From Bog-1198 sp963727045 (GTDB taxonomy: Bacteria; Pseudomonadota; Gammaproteobacteria; Steroidobacterales; Steroidobacteraceae): 64,000 nucleotides of DNA. The stretch spans positions 682,001 to 746,000 of the forward strand of contig CAVSES010000001.1 in NCBI GenBank assembly GCA_963727045.1, given 5' to 3'. The translations under genes were made by a program, and so were the position numbers. The notes under the pieces were generated by a model. The model made no database searches, was not told where the DNA came from, and worked only from the letters and a program-made list of their open reading frames with translations. Below are positions 8,474-16,731 of this stretch, in pieces; position 1 is the first letter of the stretch, and the number at the start of each line of letters is the position of its first letter.

Positions 8474-9907
8474 TCAAGCGGCGTCGACGCCGATCATCGC
8501 CTTGACTTCGAGGAAATCGCGCAAGCCGAATTCTCCGTATTCGCGCCCATTTCCGGACATCTTGAAGCCGCCGAACGGCGTTTGCATGTCGCCGTACGCG
8601 CCGTTCAGTGCAACCTGGCCCGCGCGGATGCGGTTGCCCACGCGCCGCGCACGCACGTTGTCCTGCGACCAGACGTAGGCCGCCAAGCCGTAGGGCGTGT
8701 CGTTGGCGATCTGCACCGCTTCATCTTCGCTTTGATACGGCAGAATGCAGAGCACCGGCCCGAATATCTCTTCGCGCGCAATGGTCATGTCGTTGCGCAC
8801 GTTGGAGAAAATTGTCGGCTTGACGAAGTACCCCTTCGCGAGACCCTCGGGACGTCCGGCGCCGCCCGTAATGAGGTGCGCGCCTTCGGCGATACCCTTC
8901 TCGATGTATCCCTCGACCCGGTCGAACTGCAGTTTGGAAACCACCGGACCGATGGTGGTCTTGTCGGAAGCCGGATCGCCGACGACCACGGTTTCCGCGA
9001 CACGCTTGGCAATGGCTTCCACCGCGGACATCTTTCCCGCGGGCACCAGCATGCGCGTCGGCGCATTGCAGGATTGACCCGAATTCTGGAACACGTGCAG
9101 CACGCTTTGCTTCACCGCGCGCTCGAAGTCGGCGTCGTCCAGCAGGACGTTCGGCGATTTGCCGCCGAGTTCTTGATGCACGCGCTTTACGGACGCGGCG
9201 GCATTGCGTGCGACCTCCGTGCCGGCACGGGTCGATCCGGTGAACGACACCATGTCGACATCGCGATGCGAGGAGAGCGGCGCGCCGACGCTCGGGCCGT
9301 CGCCGTTGATGAGATTGAACACACCGGCCGGAACGCCGGCCTCGTGCATGACTTTCGCCCAAATAATGGCGCTGAACGGAGAATACTCCGAGGGTTTGAG
9401 CACCATGGTGCAGCCGGCGGCAAGCGCGGGCACGACCTTCGCGGCCACCTGATTCATCGGCCAATTCCACGGCGTGATCAAGGCACAGACGCCCACCGGT
9501 TCCTGAACGAGCCGGATGGTGCCGCGCATCTCTTCGAATTTGAAGGTCCTGAGCACTTCGATCATGGCGCTGATGTGCCCGACCCCGATCCGCGTTTGCG
9601 AGCCCTTCGCGAGCGTGATGGGTGCGCCCATCTCCGTTGAAATCGCCTGGGCAATTTCGTCGTAATGCGCCTTGTAGGCGGCGAGGATCCGCTCCAGGAG
9701 GGCCAGGCGCTCCGCCGGAGCGGTCCGCGAGTAGCTCTCGAAGGCGCGGCGCGCGGCGGCGACGGCACGGTCCACATCCTTGGCGCCCCCCATCGATATC
9801 ACGCCGGCGACCGCCTCTGTGGCCGGATTGATGACCTTGAATTCCTTCGGATCCGCCGGGCCAACCCAGGCACCATCGATGTAGAACTGCCGATTGTCGT
9901 AAGTCAT
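8474..9907 (-). CDS. NAD(P)-dependent aldehyde dehydrogenase
   Basis: A 477-residue ALDH superfamily enzyme that oxidises an aldehyde to an acid. The coenzyme motif (FTGSTRAGTEV), the general-base Glu in QELGGKSPN and the catalytic Cys in NSGQSCNAPTRM are all present, and the length is normal. The start is fixed by GAGGGG eight bases before the ATG at 9907; a much longer open frame up to 10159 has no such site. It is the first gene of the six-gene operon and is well placed to remove the aldehyde made by the amine dehydrogenase-like flavoprotein four genes downstream. The substrate is not evident from sequence. Confidence 0.88.
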   Translation of the reverse strand: MTYDNRQFYIDGAWVGPADPKEFKVINPATEAVAGVISMGGAKDVDRAVAAARRAFESYSRTAPAERLALLERILAAYKAHYDEIAQAISTEMGAPITLAKGSQTRIGVGHISAMIEVLRTFKFEEMRGTIRLVQEPVGVCALITPWNWPMNQVAAKVVPALAAGCTMVLKPSEYSPFSAIIWAKVMHEAGVPAGVFNLINGDGPSVGAPLSSHRDVDMVSFTGSTRAGTEVARNAAASVKRVHQELGGKSPNVLLDDADFERAVKQSVLHVFQNSGQSCNAPTRMLVPAGKMSAVEAIAKRVAETVVVGDPASDKTTIGPVVSKLQFDRVEGYIEKGIAEGAHLITGGAGRPEGLAKGYFVKPTIFSNVRNDMTIAREEIFGPVLCILPYQSEDEAVQIANDTPYGLAAYVWSQDNVRARRVGNRIRAGQVALNGAYGDMQTPFGGFKMSGNGREYGEFGLRDFLEVKAMIGVDAA

Positions 9908-10152
9908 TAATTTTCCCCTCGAATATTCCTGTAAACCTGACCGCGATTCTACTCGTTGACGGAGCGTGGCGCAGGCCTGTTGTCGCCGGGCACCGACGGC
10001 TGGTGCGGGGCGCCTGATACGCCCAAGACTTGGAGCGGATTTTGCGGTCATAGTTCTCACTCTGAGGCCGGCATTATTGTTAGGCTGCGTGCGCGGAATC
10101 CCCGAGAAAAGCCGGACGATCCCGTTTCGATTACAGGCGTTTTGGAGCGAAT

Positions 10153-12675
10153 ATGACAAGAATCGCAGGAGTGCTGCTCATGGTTGCCGCGAGCGCCACC
10201 GTCAATTTGACGCTCGACTCCGCCCGGGCGGCCGTGCCGGAGTGGAATGCCGCGAGAACGCACGCCATCCAGATCGGTCCGGAAGCCAGTCGATTGATCG
10301 TGGGTTTTCGGGCGACCGCCGGCAATGCGGTGGTCAAGGAAGTGCGGGTCCGCGCGCGAGCGCAAAGCATCAAGATCGTCCAGGCCAGGACTTCCGGGGC
10401 GGACGTCGCCGGGCTCGTCCAGCGCAGCGGAGTGGCGATGGCGAGTTCCCGGCAGATCACACCCAGCATGCATGTGCTGTTCCTGCAGAAGACGCTCTAC
10501 GGCGCGGACGTCAACGCGGCGCTGAGGAAATTGAGGGCCGATCCGGCCGTCCAATTTGCGGACGTCGACCAGCGCCGGTACGCGCATGCGGTGCCCAACG
10601 ATCCTCAATTCGTGCCGACGGCCGGTGCGAGCGGCCAGTGGTTCATGCAGCCGCCCAGCGCGACCGTGCTCACCTTCGGCGGCGTTGCGACACAGGATCT
10701 GTCGGCCACGGATGCCGTGTCCGCCTGGGCCATCACCAAGGGCAGCACGGGGACCGTGATCGCCGACGTGGATACGGGAGTGCGCTTTGATCATCCCGAC
10801 CTGCTGCGCGCGGGCTTCGGCGGACGATTGCTCCCAGGCTACGATTTCGTCGATCAAGACTACAGTCCGAAATCGCCCTACAACGCTCTGGGCACGTTCC
10901 TCATCGCCAACGACGGCGATGGCTGGGATCCGGATCCTTCGGATCCCGGCGACTGGATCAACAGCACGGATCAAATGAACCAGTTGTTCCCCTCGAGCAC
11001 CTGTCCCGTCCAGGACAGCTCGTGGCACGGGACTCGCGTGATGGGGGTGTTGGGCGCGCTCACCAACAACGGTGTCGGTGTCGCCGGCATGACGTGGAAC
11101 CCGTACCTCCTCCCGGTGCGCGCACTGGGCAAGTGCGGCGGCTATGACTCCGACATCGTGGCCGGCATGCAATGGGCGGCCGGGATGTCGGTGACCGACC
11201 CCGCCGGCAATCCGGTGCCGGACAATCCGTTTCCAGCCGACATCATCAATTTGAGTCTCGGCGGCAGCGGCAGCTGCCCGAGTGTGTACACCGACGCCAC
11301 CACCGGGATTCCAAAGCTGATCAGCATGGGAGTCTTGGTCGTCGCATCCGCGGGCAATGAAAACGGTCCCGTGGATGCCCCCGGCAATTGCGCGGGTGTG
11401 CTCGCGGTGGCCGGGCTTCGCAATGTGGGGACCAAGGTGGGCTACAGCAGCTTCGGACCCGAGGTGAGCATTGCTGCGCCCGCCGGCAACTGCGTGGCCT
11501 CATCGGGGGCGTGCTATCGGTCCATCGACACGACCTTCAATACCGGCCTGACGGCGCCCGGCGCCAACAGCTACACCGATCAGATCAACCCCAATCTCGG
11601 CACCAGCTTTTCCGCGCCCATCGTTTCAGGAATAGCAGCACTGATGCGTGCAGTGAACGGCAACCTGACGCCGCCGCTGTTGATCGCCCGCATCAAGGCA
11701 AGTGCGAATCCGTTTCCGCCGAATACCGGAGGTCTGCCGGTTTGTCCGAACTTTGATCCGACCACCCAGGAATGCTCGTGCGTGACGACCCAATGCGGCG
11801 CCGGCATGGTGAATGCCCTGAATGCCGTCACCGCCGCGCTCAATCCGATTGCGGTCATCACGGCGACTGCCGGCAACACGTTCGATGCCAGCAGCAGCGT
11901 GGCCGCCTGCAACGTCGCCGTCACCCCCAATGTGCCGCTCAGCATCGCCTCGTACGCGTGGTCCGCGACCGGGGGCGTCGCGATCCAATCGGGTGCCAAT
12001 TCGGCGCAAGTGACCGTGATGCCGACCGGTACTGCGGGCACGCTGACTCTCACCGTGACCGATTCGGTCGGCCATGTGGATACGGGGACCGTATCGTTCT
12101 CGGCCTCCGGTGTTGCGACCGTGAACACGCCGTCCTCGGCGGGCACCGCGGGCTCCGCATGTCCGGGTCAGCTGGCGGTCAACCCGGCGGCACCGACCGT
12201 GACGGAGGACTTCTCGCCGGCCAGCGTCGGCGAGAATGTCGCCGCGACGCTCACCATTACCTTCACCAATACGAATGCCTTCGCATTGACGCAATCGGAT
12301 TTCACGGAGACTGCGCCTGCCGGACTGGCCGTGCAGACGTCGCCGGCGCCGACCACGACCTGTTCGGGCGCATCGGGGACGTTGACGAGCTCTGCGAACG
12401 CCGTGACCATGGCGGGCGCCATCATTCCCGCGAACGGAACATGCACCATGACCGTCAGCGTGAAGAGCACGGCCGCCGGCACTTACACCAATTCGATCAC
12501 CGCCAACGCATTGTCGACCGGACCGGCAGGCAGCAGTTCGGGCAGCGCCTCGGCGTCGCTGACCGTCACGGCGCCAAGTAAAAGCGGCGGCGGGGATCTG
12601 GATTGGCTCGACGTGATGTTCGTCGTCGGCGTGCTGCTCGCGGGGCGGCGTCACGCGGTTCGCCGATCAAGATAG
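10153..12675 (+). CDS. Secreted S8 subtilisin-family protease with GlyGly-CTERM-like tail
   Basis: An 840-residue exported protease. It has a signal peptide (cut near AAVPEW), an I9-type propeptide of about 100 residues, and a peptidase domain with Asp207 (DVDTG), His292 (WHGTRV) and Ser487 (GTSFSAP). A PKD-like region and a beta-sandwich repeat domain (about 680-815) with paired cysteines follow. The end is GGGDLDWLD, a hydrophobic stretch and an Arg-rich tip, as in GlyGly-CTERM proteins processed by rhombosortase and sent to the cell surface by type II secretion. GGAG precedes the ATG by five bases. It is divergent from the aldehyde dehydrogenase operon across about 245 bases. Confidence 0.9.
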   Translation: MTRIAGVLLMVAASATVNLTLDSARAAVPEWNAARTHAIQIGPEASRLIVGFRATAGNAVVKEVRVRARAQSIKIVQARTSGADVAGLVQRSGVAMASSRQITPSMHVLFLQKTLYGADVNAALRKLRADPAVQFADVDQRRYAHAVPNDPQFVPTAGASGQWFMQPPSATVLTFGGVATQDLSATDAVSAWAITKGSTGTVIADVDTGVRFDHPDLLRAGFGGRLLPGYDFVDQDYSPKSPYNALGTFLIANDGDGWDPDPSDPGDWINSTDQMNQLFPSSTCPVQDSSWHGTRVMGVLGALTNNGVGVAGMTWNPYLLPVRALGKCGGYDSDIVAGMQWAAGMSVTDPAGNPVPDNPFPADIINLSLGGSGSCPSVYTDATTGIPKLISMGVLVVASAGNENGPVDAPGNCAGVLAVAGLRNVGTKVGYSSFGPEVSIAAPAGNCVASSGACYRSIDTTFNTGLTAPGANSYTDQINPNLGTSFSAPIVSGIAALMRAVNGNLTPPLLIARIKASANPFPPNTGGLPVCPNFDPTTQECSCVTTQCGAGMVNALNAVTAALNPIAVITATAGNTFDASSSVAACNVAVTPNVPLSIASYAWSATGGVAIQSGANSAQVTVMPTGTAGTLTLTVTDSVGHVDTGTVSFSASGVATVNTPSSAGTAGSACPGQLAVNPAAPTVTEDFSPASVGENVAATLTITFTNTNAFALTQSDFTETAPAGLAVQTSPAPTTTCSGASGTLTSSANAVTMAGAIIPANGTCTMTVSVKSTAAGTYTNSITANALSTGPAGSSSGSASASLTVTAPSKSGGGDLDWLDVMFVVGVLLAGRRHAVRRSR

Positions 12676-12702
12676 CCCGCGGCTCGGCTATAATTCACAG
12701 TC

Positions 12703-13101
12703 ATGGCCATACCACCCTCATCGCGCGTCATCATTCAACCGGTCAAAACGCATCGCGATGCGCGCGGGAGCCTGTTCGAGCCGCTGGCCGATGCCGAGCT
12801 CGCCGACCAGAAGAATGTGCACGTGGTGCTCACCCAGCCCAATGAAGTGCGCGGCAATCACTCGCATCGGACCGCGGTCGAATCAACCAGCCTGATGGGC
12901 CCCTGTCTCATCCGCCTCAAGGAGGCGGGAACGATTCGCGACCTGGAGGTGCCGGAGGGGGAGGTCTGGCGCCTCACCATTCCGCCGGGCGTCGTGCATG
13001 CGTTCAAGAATACGGGTGACTCCGCGATGGTGCTGGTGTGCTTCAGCACCAATTTGCACGACCCGGCGGGCTCCGACACCGTGCGCGAGCAGATTCTGTA
13101 G
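12703..13101 (+). CDS. Small cupin protein, CapF/WxcM-like sugar-isomerase family
   Basis: A 132-residue single cupin domain. RGNHSHRTAVE supplies cupin motif 1 with two histidines and PPGVVHAFKN supplies motif 2. Such domains resemble the C terminus of CapF and the dTDP-sugar 3,4-ketoisomerases (FdtA/QdtA, WxcM) of surface-polysaccharide synthesis. No other sugar-nucleotide gene is nearby, so the substrate is open. It starts 27 bases after the subtilisin gene and could be read with it. It converges on the GntR gene with an eight-base gap. Confidence 0.7.
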   Translation: MAIPPSSRVIIQPVKTHRDARGSLFEPLADAELADQKNVHVVLTQPNEVRGNHSHRTAVESTSLMGPCLIRLKEAGTIRDLEVPEGEVWRLTIPPGVVHAFKNTGDSAMVLVCFSTNLHDPAGSDTVREQIL

Positions 13102-13109
13102 AGGACCGG

Positions 13110-13820
13110 TCAGGCGATCGTTTCGAGCTCGTGGCCGCGCTTGAAATCGCGGATGTGCTTTTCCATCCACGTGCGCGCCTGTTCGCTGCGCCTCCGTCTG
13201 ATCGCCTCGGTGATCCTTCCCTGCGCCGCTTCGATGCGCGCGCGCGCCTGCGGCACGCGATCGATCATGCGGGTGAGAGCCGGCACGAGCAGCATGTTGA
13301 GCGGCGCTTGCGAAAGCGCCAGCACCTGATTGCCGCTCGCCGCCGCAACGGCGGTGAAGAAGTTCACGACCGCGGATACGGCGGCCGTCGTGTCGGCCGC
13401 TTCCCGCTTGAATCGGGCGCGGGCGCGCACCAGCGCCTGCAGCTGCGCGGAGCTGCGGCGCGTGGCTGCGTACTGCGCGGCCACGGGCTCGATCGCCATC
13501 ATCGCTTCCCACAGCTCCAGGAAGGTCACATCGTGCAACGCCAGCGCGCGGCTCACCCCGGTGCTGACGCGTTTCGGCTCCGGGCGCGTCACACGCAGCC
13601 TCTTCTCGCCGCGCACGCGGCCCAACAGTCCGTGGGTCTCGAGCTCGCGGATCGCCTCGCGAATGGTGGAGCGGTTGACGCCGAATTGCCGCGCCAGGTC
13701 CATCTCGGAGGGCAGGGGGTCGCCGGTGCGCAGCGAGCGCGCGACGATGCGCTGCTCGATGACATTCGCAATCTGCCGGTAAGCCGGATGGTCGTCGAGA
13801 GGGACGAATAAGTCGGTCAC
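13110..13820 (-). CDS. GntR-family transcriptional regulator, FadR/FCD subfamily
   Basis: A 236-residue regulator. The N-terminal winged helix reads GDPLPSEMDLARQFGVNRST followed by IREAIRELE, and an all-helical FCD ligand domain fills residues 90-236. It is nine bases downstream of isovaleryl-CoA dehydrogenase on the same strand and so probably shares its message. By position it is the likely regulator of the divergent leucine-catabolism genes, a job done in many proteobacteria by the MerR-type LiuR. That link is inference. Confidence 0.85.
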   Translation of the reverse strand: MTDLFVPLDDHPAYRQIANVIEQRIVARSLRTGDPLPSEMDLARQFGVNRSTIREAIRELETHGLLGRVRGEKRLRVTRPEPKRVSTGVSRALALHDVTFLELWEAMMAIEPVAAQYAATRRSSAQLQALVRARARFKREAADTTAAVSAVVNFFTAVAAASGNQVLALSQAPLNMLLVPALTRMIDRVPQARARIEAAQGRITEAIRRRRSEQARTWMEKHIRDFKRGHELETIA

Positions 13821-13829
13821 AAAAGGTTC

Positions 13830-14999
13830 CTACCCCTCTCCGAAGAGTTCGCGACCGATCAGCATGCGGCGGATCTCCGAAGTGCCGGCGCCGATCTCAT
13901 AGAGTTTGGCGTCGCGCAACAGGCGCCCCGTCGGATAGTCGTTGATGTAGCCGTTGCCGCCCAGCAGCTGAATCGCGTCGAGGGCCGCCTGGGTCGCCGC
14001 CTCGGCGCAGAACAAAATGCAGGCGGCCGCATCCTTGCGCGTCGAGTCGGCGCGGTCGCACGCCGATGCCACCATGTAGGCGTAGCTGCGGCAGGCATTG
14101 AGGGAAGCATACATGTCGGCGAGTTTGCCCTGCACGAGTTCGAACGTGCCGATGGCCTGGCCGAACTGCCGCCGCTCGCGCACGTACGGCACCGCCACGT
14201 CCAACGCGGCTGCCATCAGGCCGAGCGGACCGCCCGACAGCACGACGCGCTCGTAGTCCAAGCCGCGCATCAACACGCTGACGCCGCGGTTCTCCTCGCC
14301 GACGAGATTTTCGGCGGGCACCTCGCAGCCGTCGAACACCAATTCGCTGGTGCTCGAGCCGCGCATGCCGAGCTTGTCGAGTTTTTGAGCGGGAGAGAAG
14401 CCCTTGAAATCCTTCTCGATGATGAATGCGCTGATGCCTCGCTGACGCGCGTTGGGATTCGTCTTGGCATAAACGACCAGAACGTCCGCCTCCGGGCCGT
14501 TGGTGATCCACATCTTGCGGCCGTCGAGCACGTACCGATCGCCGTGTTTGGTGGCCTTGAGCTGCATCGAGACGACGTCGGAGCCGGCTCCCGGCTCGGA
14601 CATCGCGAGCGAACCCACGTGTTCGCCGCTGATGAGCTTCGGCAGGTACTTGCGCTTCTGCGCCTCGGAGGCATTGAGCGCGAGCTGATTCACGCACAAG
14701 TTCGAATGCGCTCCGTAGCTCAAGCCCACGGCGCCCGACGCGCGCGAGATTTCCTCCATGGCAACGGTGTGCGCCAGGTACCCCAGACCGGCGCCGCCGT
14801 AATCGGGGCTCACCGTCATGCCGAGCAGGCCCAGTTCGCCCAGCTCCGGCCACAGATCCCGCGGAAACACGTTGCTGCGGTCGATTTCACCCGCGCGCGG
14901 CGCGATGCGCTCCTGCGCGAAACGCTGCGCCTGATCGCGGACGGCGTCGATGACTTCGCCGAGCCCGAAATTGAACTCGCGGTATGCGGAATTGGCCAT
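13830..14999 (-). CDS. liuA: Isovaleryl-CoA dehydrogenase
   Basis: A 389-residue acyl-CoA dehydrogenase that converts isovaleryl-CoA to 3-methylcrotonyl-CoA with FAD. The segment GLDYERVVLSGGPLGLM places the catalytic Glu where isovaleryl-CoA dehydrogenases have it, unlike short- and medium-chain enzymes. FAD and substrate motifs (AMSEPGAGSD, MWITNGP) and the C-terminal GAGTSEIRRMLIGRELF are intact. The start is ATG 14999 rather than the upstream in-frame ATG at 15032. It is divergent from the methylcrotonyl-CoA carboxylase genes, which take the next step. Confidence 0.9.
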   Translation of the reverse strand: MANSAYREFNFGLGEVIDAVRDQAQRFAQERIAPRAGEIDRSNVFPRDLWPELGELGLLGMTVSPDYGGAGLGYLAHTVAMEEISRASGAVGLSYGAHSNLCVNQLALNASEAQKRKYLPKLISGEHVGSLAMSEPGAGSDVVSMQLKATKHGDRYVLDGRKMWITNGPEADVLVVYAKTNPNARQRGISAFIIEKDFKGFSPAQKLDKLGMRGSSTSELVFDGCEVPAENLVGEENRGVSVLMRGLDYERVVLSGGPLGLMAAALDVAVPYVRERRQFGQAIGTFELVQGKLADMYASLNACRSYAYMVASACDRADSTRKDAAACILFCAEAATQAALDAIQLLGGNGYINDYPTGRLLRDAKLYEIGAGTSEIRRMLIGRELFGEG

Positions 15000-15015
15000 G
15001 GTCACCCGTCCCCCA

Positions 15016-15059
15016 TTGTCAGCGCACCCCAAATCGTTGGATAATCGGACTGTCGGACA
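15016..15059 (+). promoter_or_regulatory. Putative promoter and operator of the methylcrotonyl-CoA carboxylase genes
   Basis: TTGTCA (15016-15021) and GATAAT (15040-15045) are spaced 18 bases apart and would start transcription near 15052. That point falls on the odd palindrome TGTCGGACA (15051-15059), which is preceded by a second TCGGAC eight bases away. A short dyad over the start site is what an FCD-type GntR repressor could use; its gene is at 13110-13820. The assignment is by pattern only. Confidence 0.4.
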
Positions 15060-15088
15060 ATTTTGCCACTCTCAGGGCAACAAAGCCA

Positions 15089-16723
15089 ATGGCCCAGATC
15101 GTCTCGAAAATCGACATCCGCTCGAAGGAATTCGCCGATAATCGCGCCGCCATGCAGCCGCTCGTGGAGGACTTGCGCGCCACGCTGCGGCGCAACGCCG
15201 CCGGCGGCAGCGCGGCTGCGCGTGACAAGCACACGAAGGCGGGCAAGCTGCTGGCGCGGGATCGGATCTCGCGCCTGCTCGATCCCGGCTCGCCCTTTCT
15301 CGAACTCTCTGCGTTGGCCGCACACGGGGTGTACGGGGAGGAGTTGCCGGGGGCGGGCCTCATCACCGGCATCGGTCGCATCTCGGGCCGCGAGTGCATG
15401 GTGGTCGCCAACGACCCCACGGTGAAAGGCGGCACCTATTACCCTCTCACCGTGAAGAAGCACCTGCGGGCGCAGGAGATCGCAGGCGACAACGAGCTGC
15501 CCTGCGTGTATCTGGTCGAAAGCGGAGGCGCCTTTCTGCCGCGACAGGACGAAGTGTTTCCCGACCGCGAGCACTTCGGCCGCATATTCTTCAATCAGGC
15601 GCGGCTCTCCGCCCGGGGCATCGCGCAGATCGCGGTGGTGCACGGCTCGTGTACGGCGGGGGGCGCCTACGTGCCTGCAATGTCGGATCACGCGGTCATC
15701 GTGCGCAATCAGGGCCGGGTGTTTCTCGGCGGTCCGCCGCTGGTCAGGGCGGCGACCGGAGAGGAAATCGACGCCGAATCCTTGGGCGGCGCGGACGTGC
15801 ACTGCCGGCGTTCCGGCGTCACGGACTATTACGCCGAGAACGACACGCATGCGCTGGCGTTTGCGCGCCGCGCGGTGGCGCGGCTTCGCGAGGTTCCGGC
15901 GAACAGGACCGCCGGCAGCTGCGCCCTCCCGGGCGGCGCGGGGGCGTCGGCGGGCGCACCGGCATTCGATCCTGCGGAGCTGTACGGGATCATCCCGCAG
16001 AGTTCGCGCAAACCCTACGACGTGCGCGAGCTGATCGCGCGCCTGGTGGATCGCTCATGGTTCGACGAATTCAAGGCGCTGTACGGCACCACGCTGGTCT
16101 GCGGCTTTGCCGACGTCCATGGCTGGCCGGTCGGGATCCTGGCGAACAACGGCATACTGTTTTCCGAGAGCGCTTTGAAGGGCACTCATTTCATAGAATT
16201 GTGCTGCCGCGAAGGCATCCCGATCGTGTTCTTGCAAAACATCGCGGGCTTCATGGTGGGCCAGGCCGCGGAGGCGGGCGGCATCGCGAAGGACGGCGCC
16301 AAGCTGGTGACGGCCGTGGCCTGCGCATCGGTGCCGAAATACACCATCGTCATCGGCGGCAGCTTCGGGGCCGGCAACTATGCGATGTGCGGCCGGGCCT
16401 ACAGCCCGCGATTCTTGTTTCAATGGCCTAACGCTCGCACTTCGGTCATGGGCGGGGAGCAGGCGGCGAGCGTTCTCGCGACCATCAAGCGCGAGGCCTT
16501 GGAGCGCGGCGGCGGCACCTTGTCCGATGCCGACGAAGAACGGCTCAAGGCGCCCATTCGGGAACAATTCGAGCGTCAAGGCCACCCTTACTATGCGTCT
16601 GCGCGGCTCTGGGATGACGGCGTCATCGATCCGCTCGACACGCGCCGCGTCCTGGGACTGGCGCTCGCCCTGACCCGCAGCCAGGACTTTGCGTCCACGC
16701 GCTTCGGCGTGTTTCGAATGTGA
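15089..16723 (+). CDS. liuB: Methylcrotonyl-CoA carboxylase, carboxyltransferase (beta) subunit
   Basis: A 544-residue carboxyltransferase that moves CO2 from biotin to 3-methylcrotonyl-CoA in leucine breakdown. Both crotonase-fold halves are present. GAYVPAMSDHAVIV, FLGGPPLVRAATGEE and the C-half segment NIAGFMVGQAAEAGGIAKDG are typical of MCC beta rather than propionyl-CoA carboxylase. The ATG at 15089 begins MAQIVSKID; longer in-frame starts reach back into the divergent promoter. The stop overlaps or abuts the alpha-subunit start. Confidence 0.93.
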   Translation: MAQIVSKIDIRSKEFADNRAAMQPLVEDLRATLRRNAAGGSAAARDKHTKAGKLLARDRISRLLDPGSPFLELSALAAHGVYGEELPGAGLITGIGRISGRECMVVANDPTVKGGTYYPLTVKKHLRAQEIAGDNELPCVYLVESGGAFLPRQDEVFPDREHFGRIFFNQARLSARGIAQIAVVHGSCTAGGAYVPAMSDHAVIVRNQGRVFLGGPPLVRAATGEEIDAESLGGADVHCRRSGVTDYYAENDTHALAFARRAVARLREVPANRTAGSCALPGGAGASAGAPAFDPAELYGIIPQSSRKPYDVRELIARLVDRSWFDEFKALYGTTLVCGFADVHGWPVGILANNGILFSESALKGTHFIELCCREGIPIVFLQNIAGFMVGQAAEAGGIAKDGAKLVTAVACASVPKYTIVIGGSFGAGNYAMCGRAYSPRFLFQWPNARTSVMGGEQAASVLATIKREALERGGGTLSDADEERLKAPIREQFERQGHPYYASARLWDDGVIDPLDTRRVLGLALALTRSQDFASTRFGVFRM

Positions 16724-16731
16724 GGCCGCCG

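Noticed and set aside
7832..9640. 602-codon open frame on the plus strand
   Set aside because: It runs antisense across the ABC ATPase and aldehyde dehydrogenase genes, which have full family motifs; this frame has none.
10057..11172. 371-codon open frame on the minus strand
   Set aside because: Shadow of the subtilisin gene, whose signal peptide, propeptide and catalytic residues are all in the plus frame.
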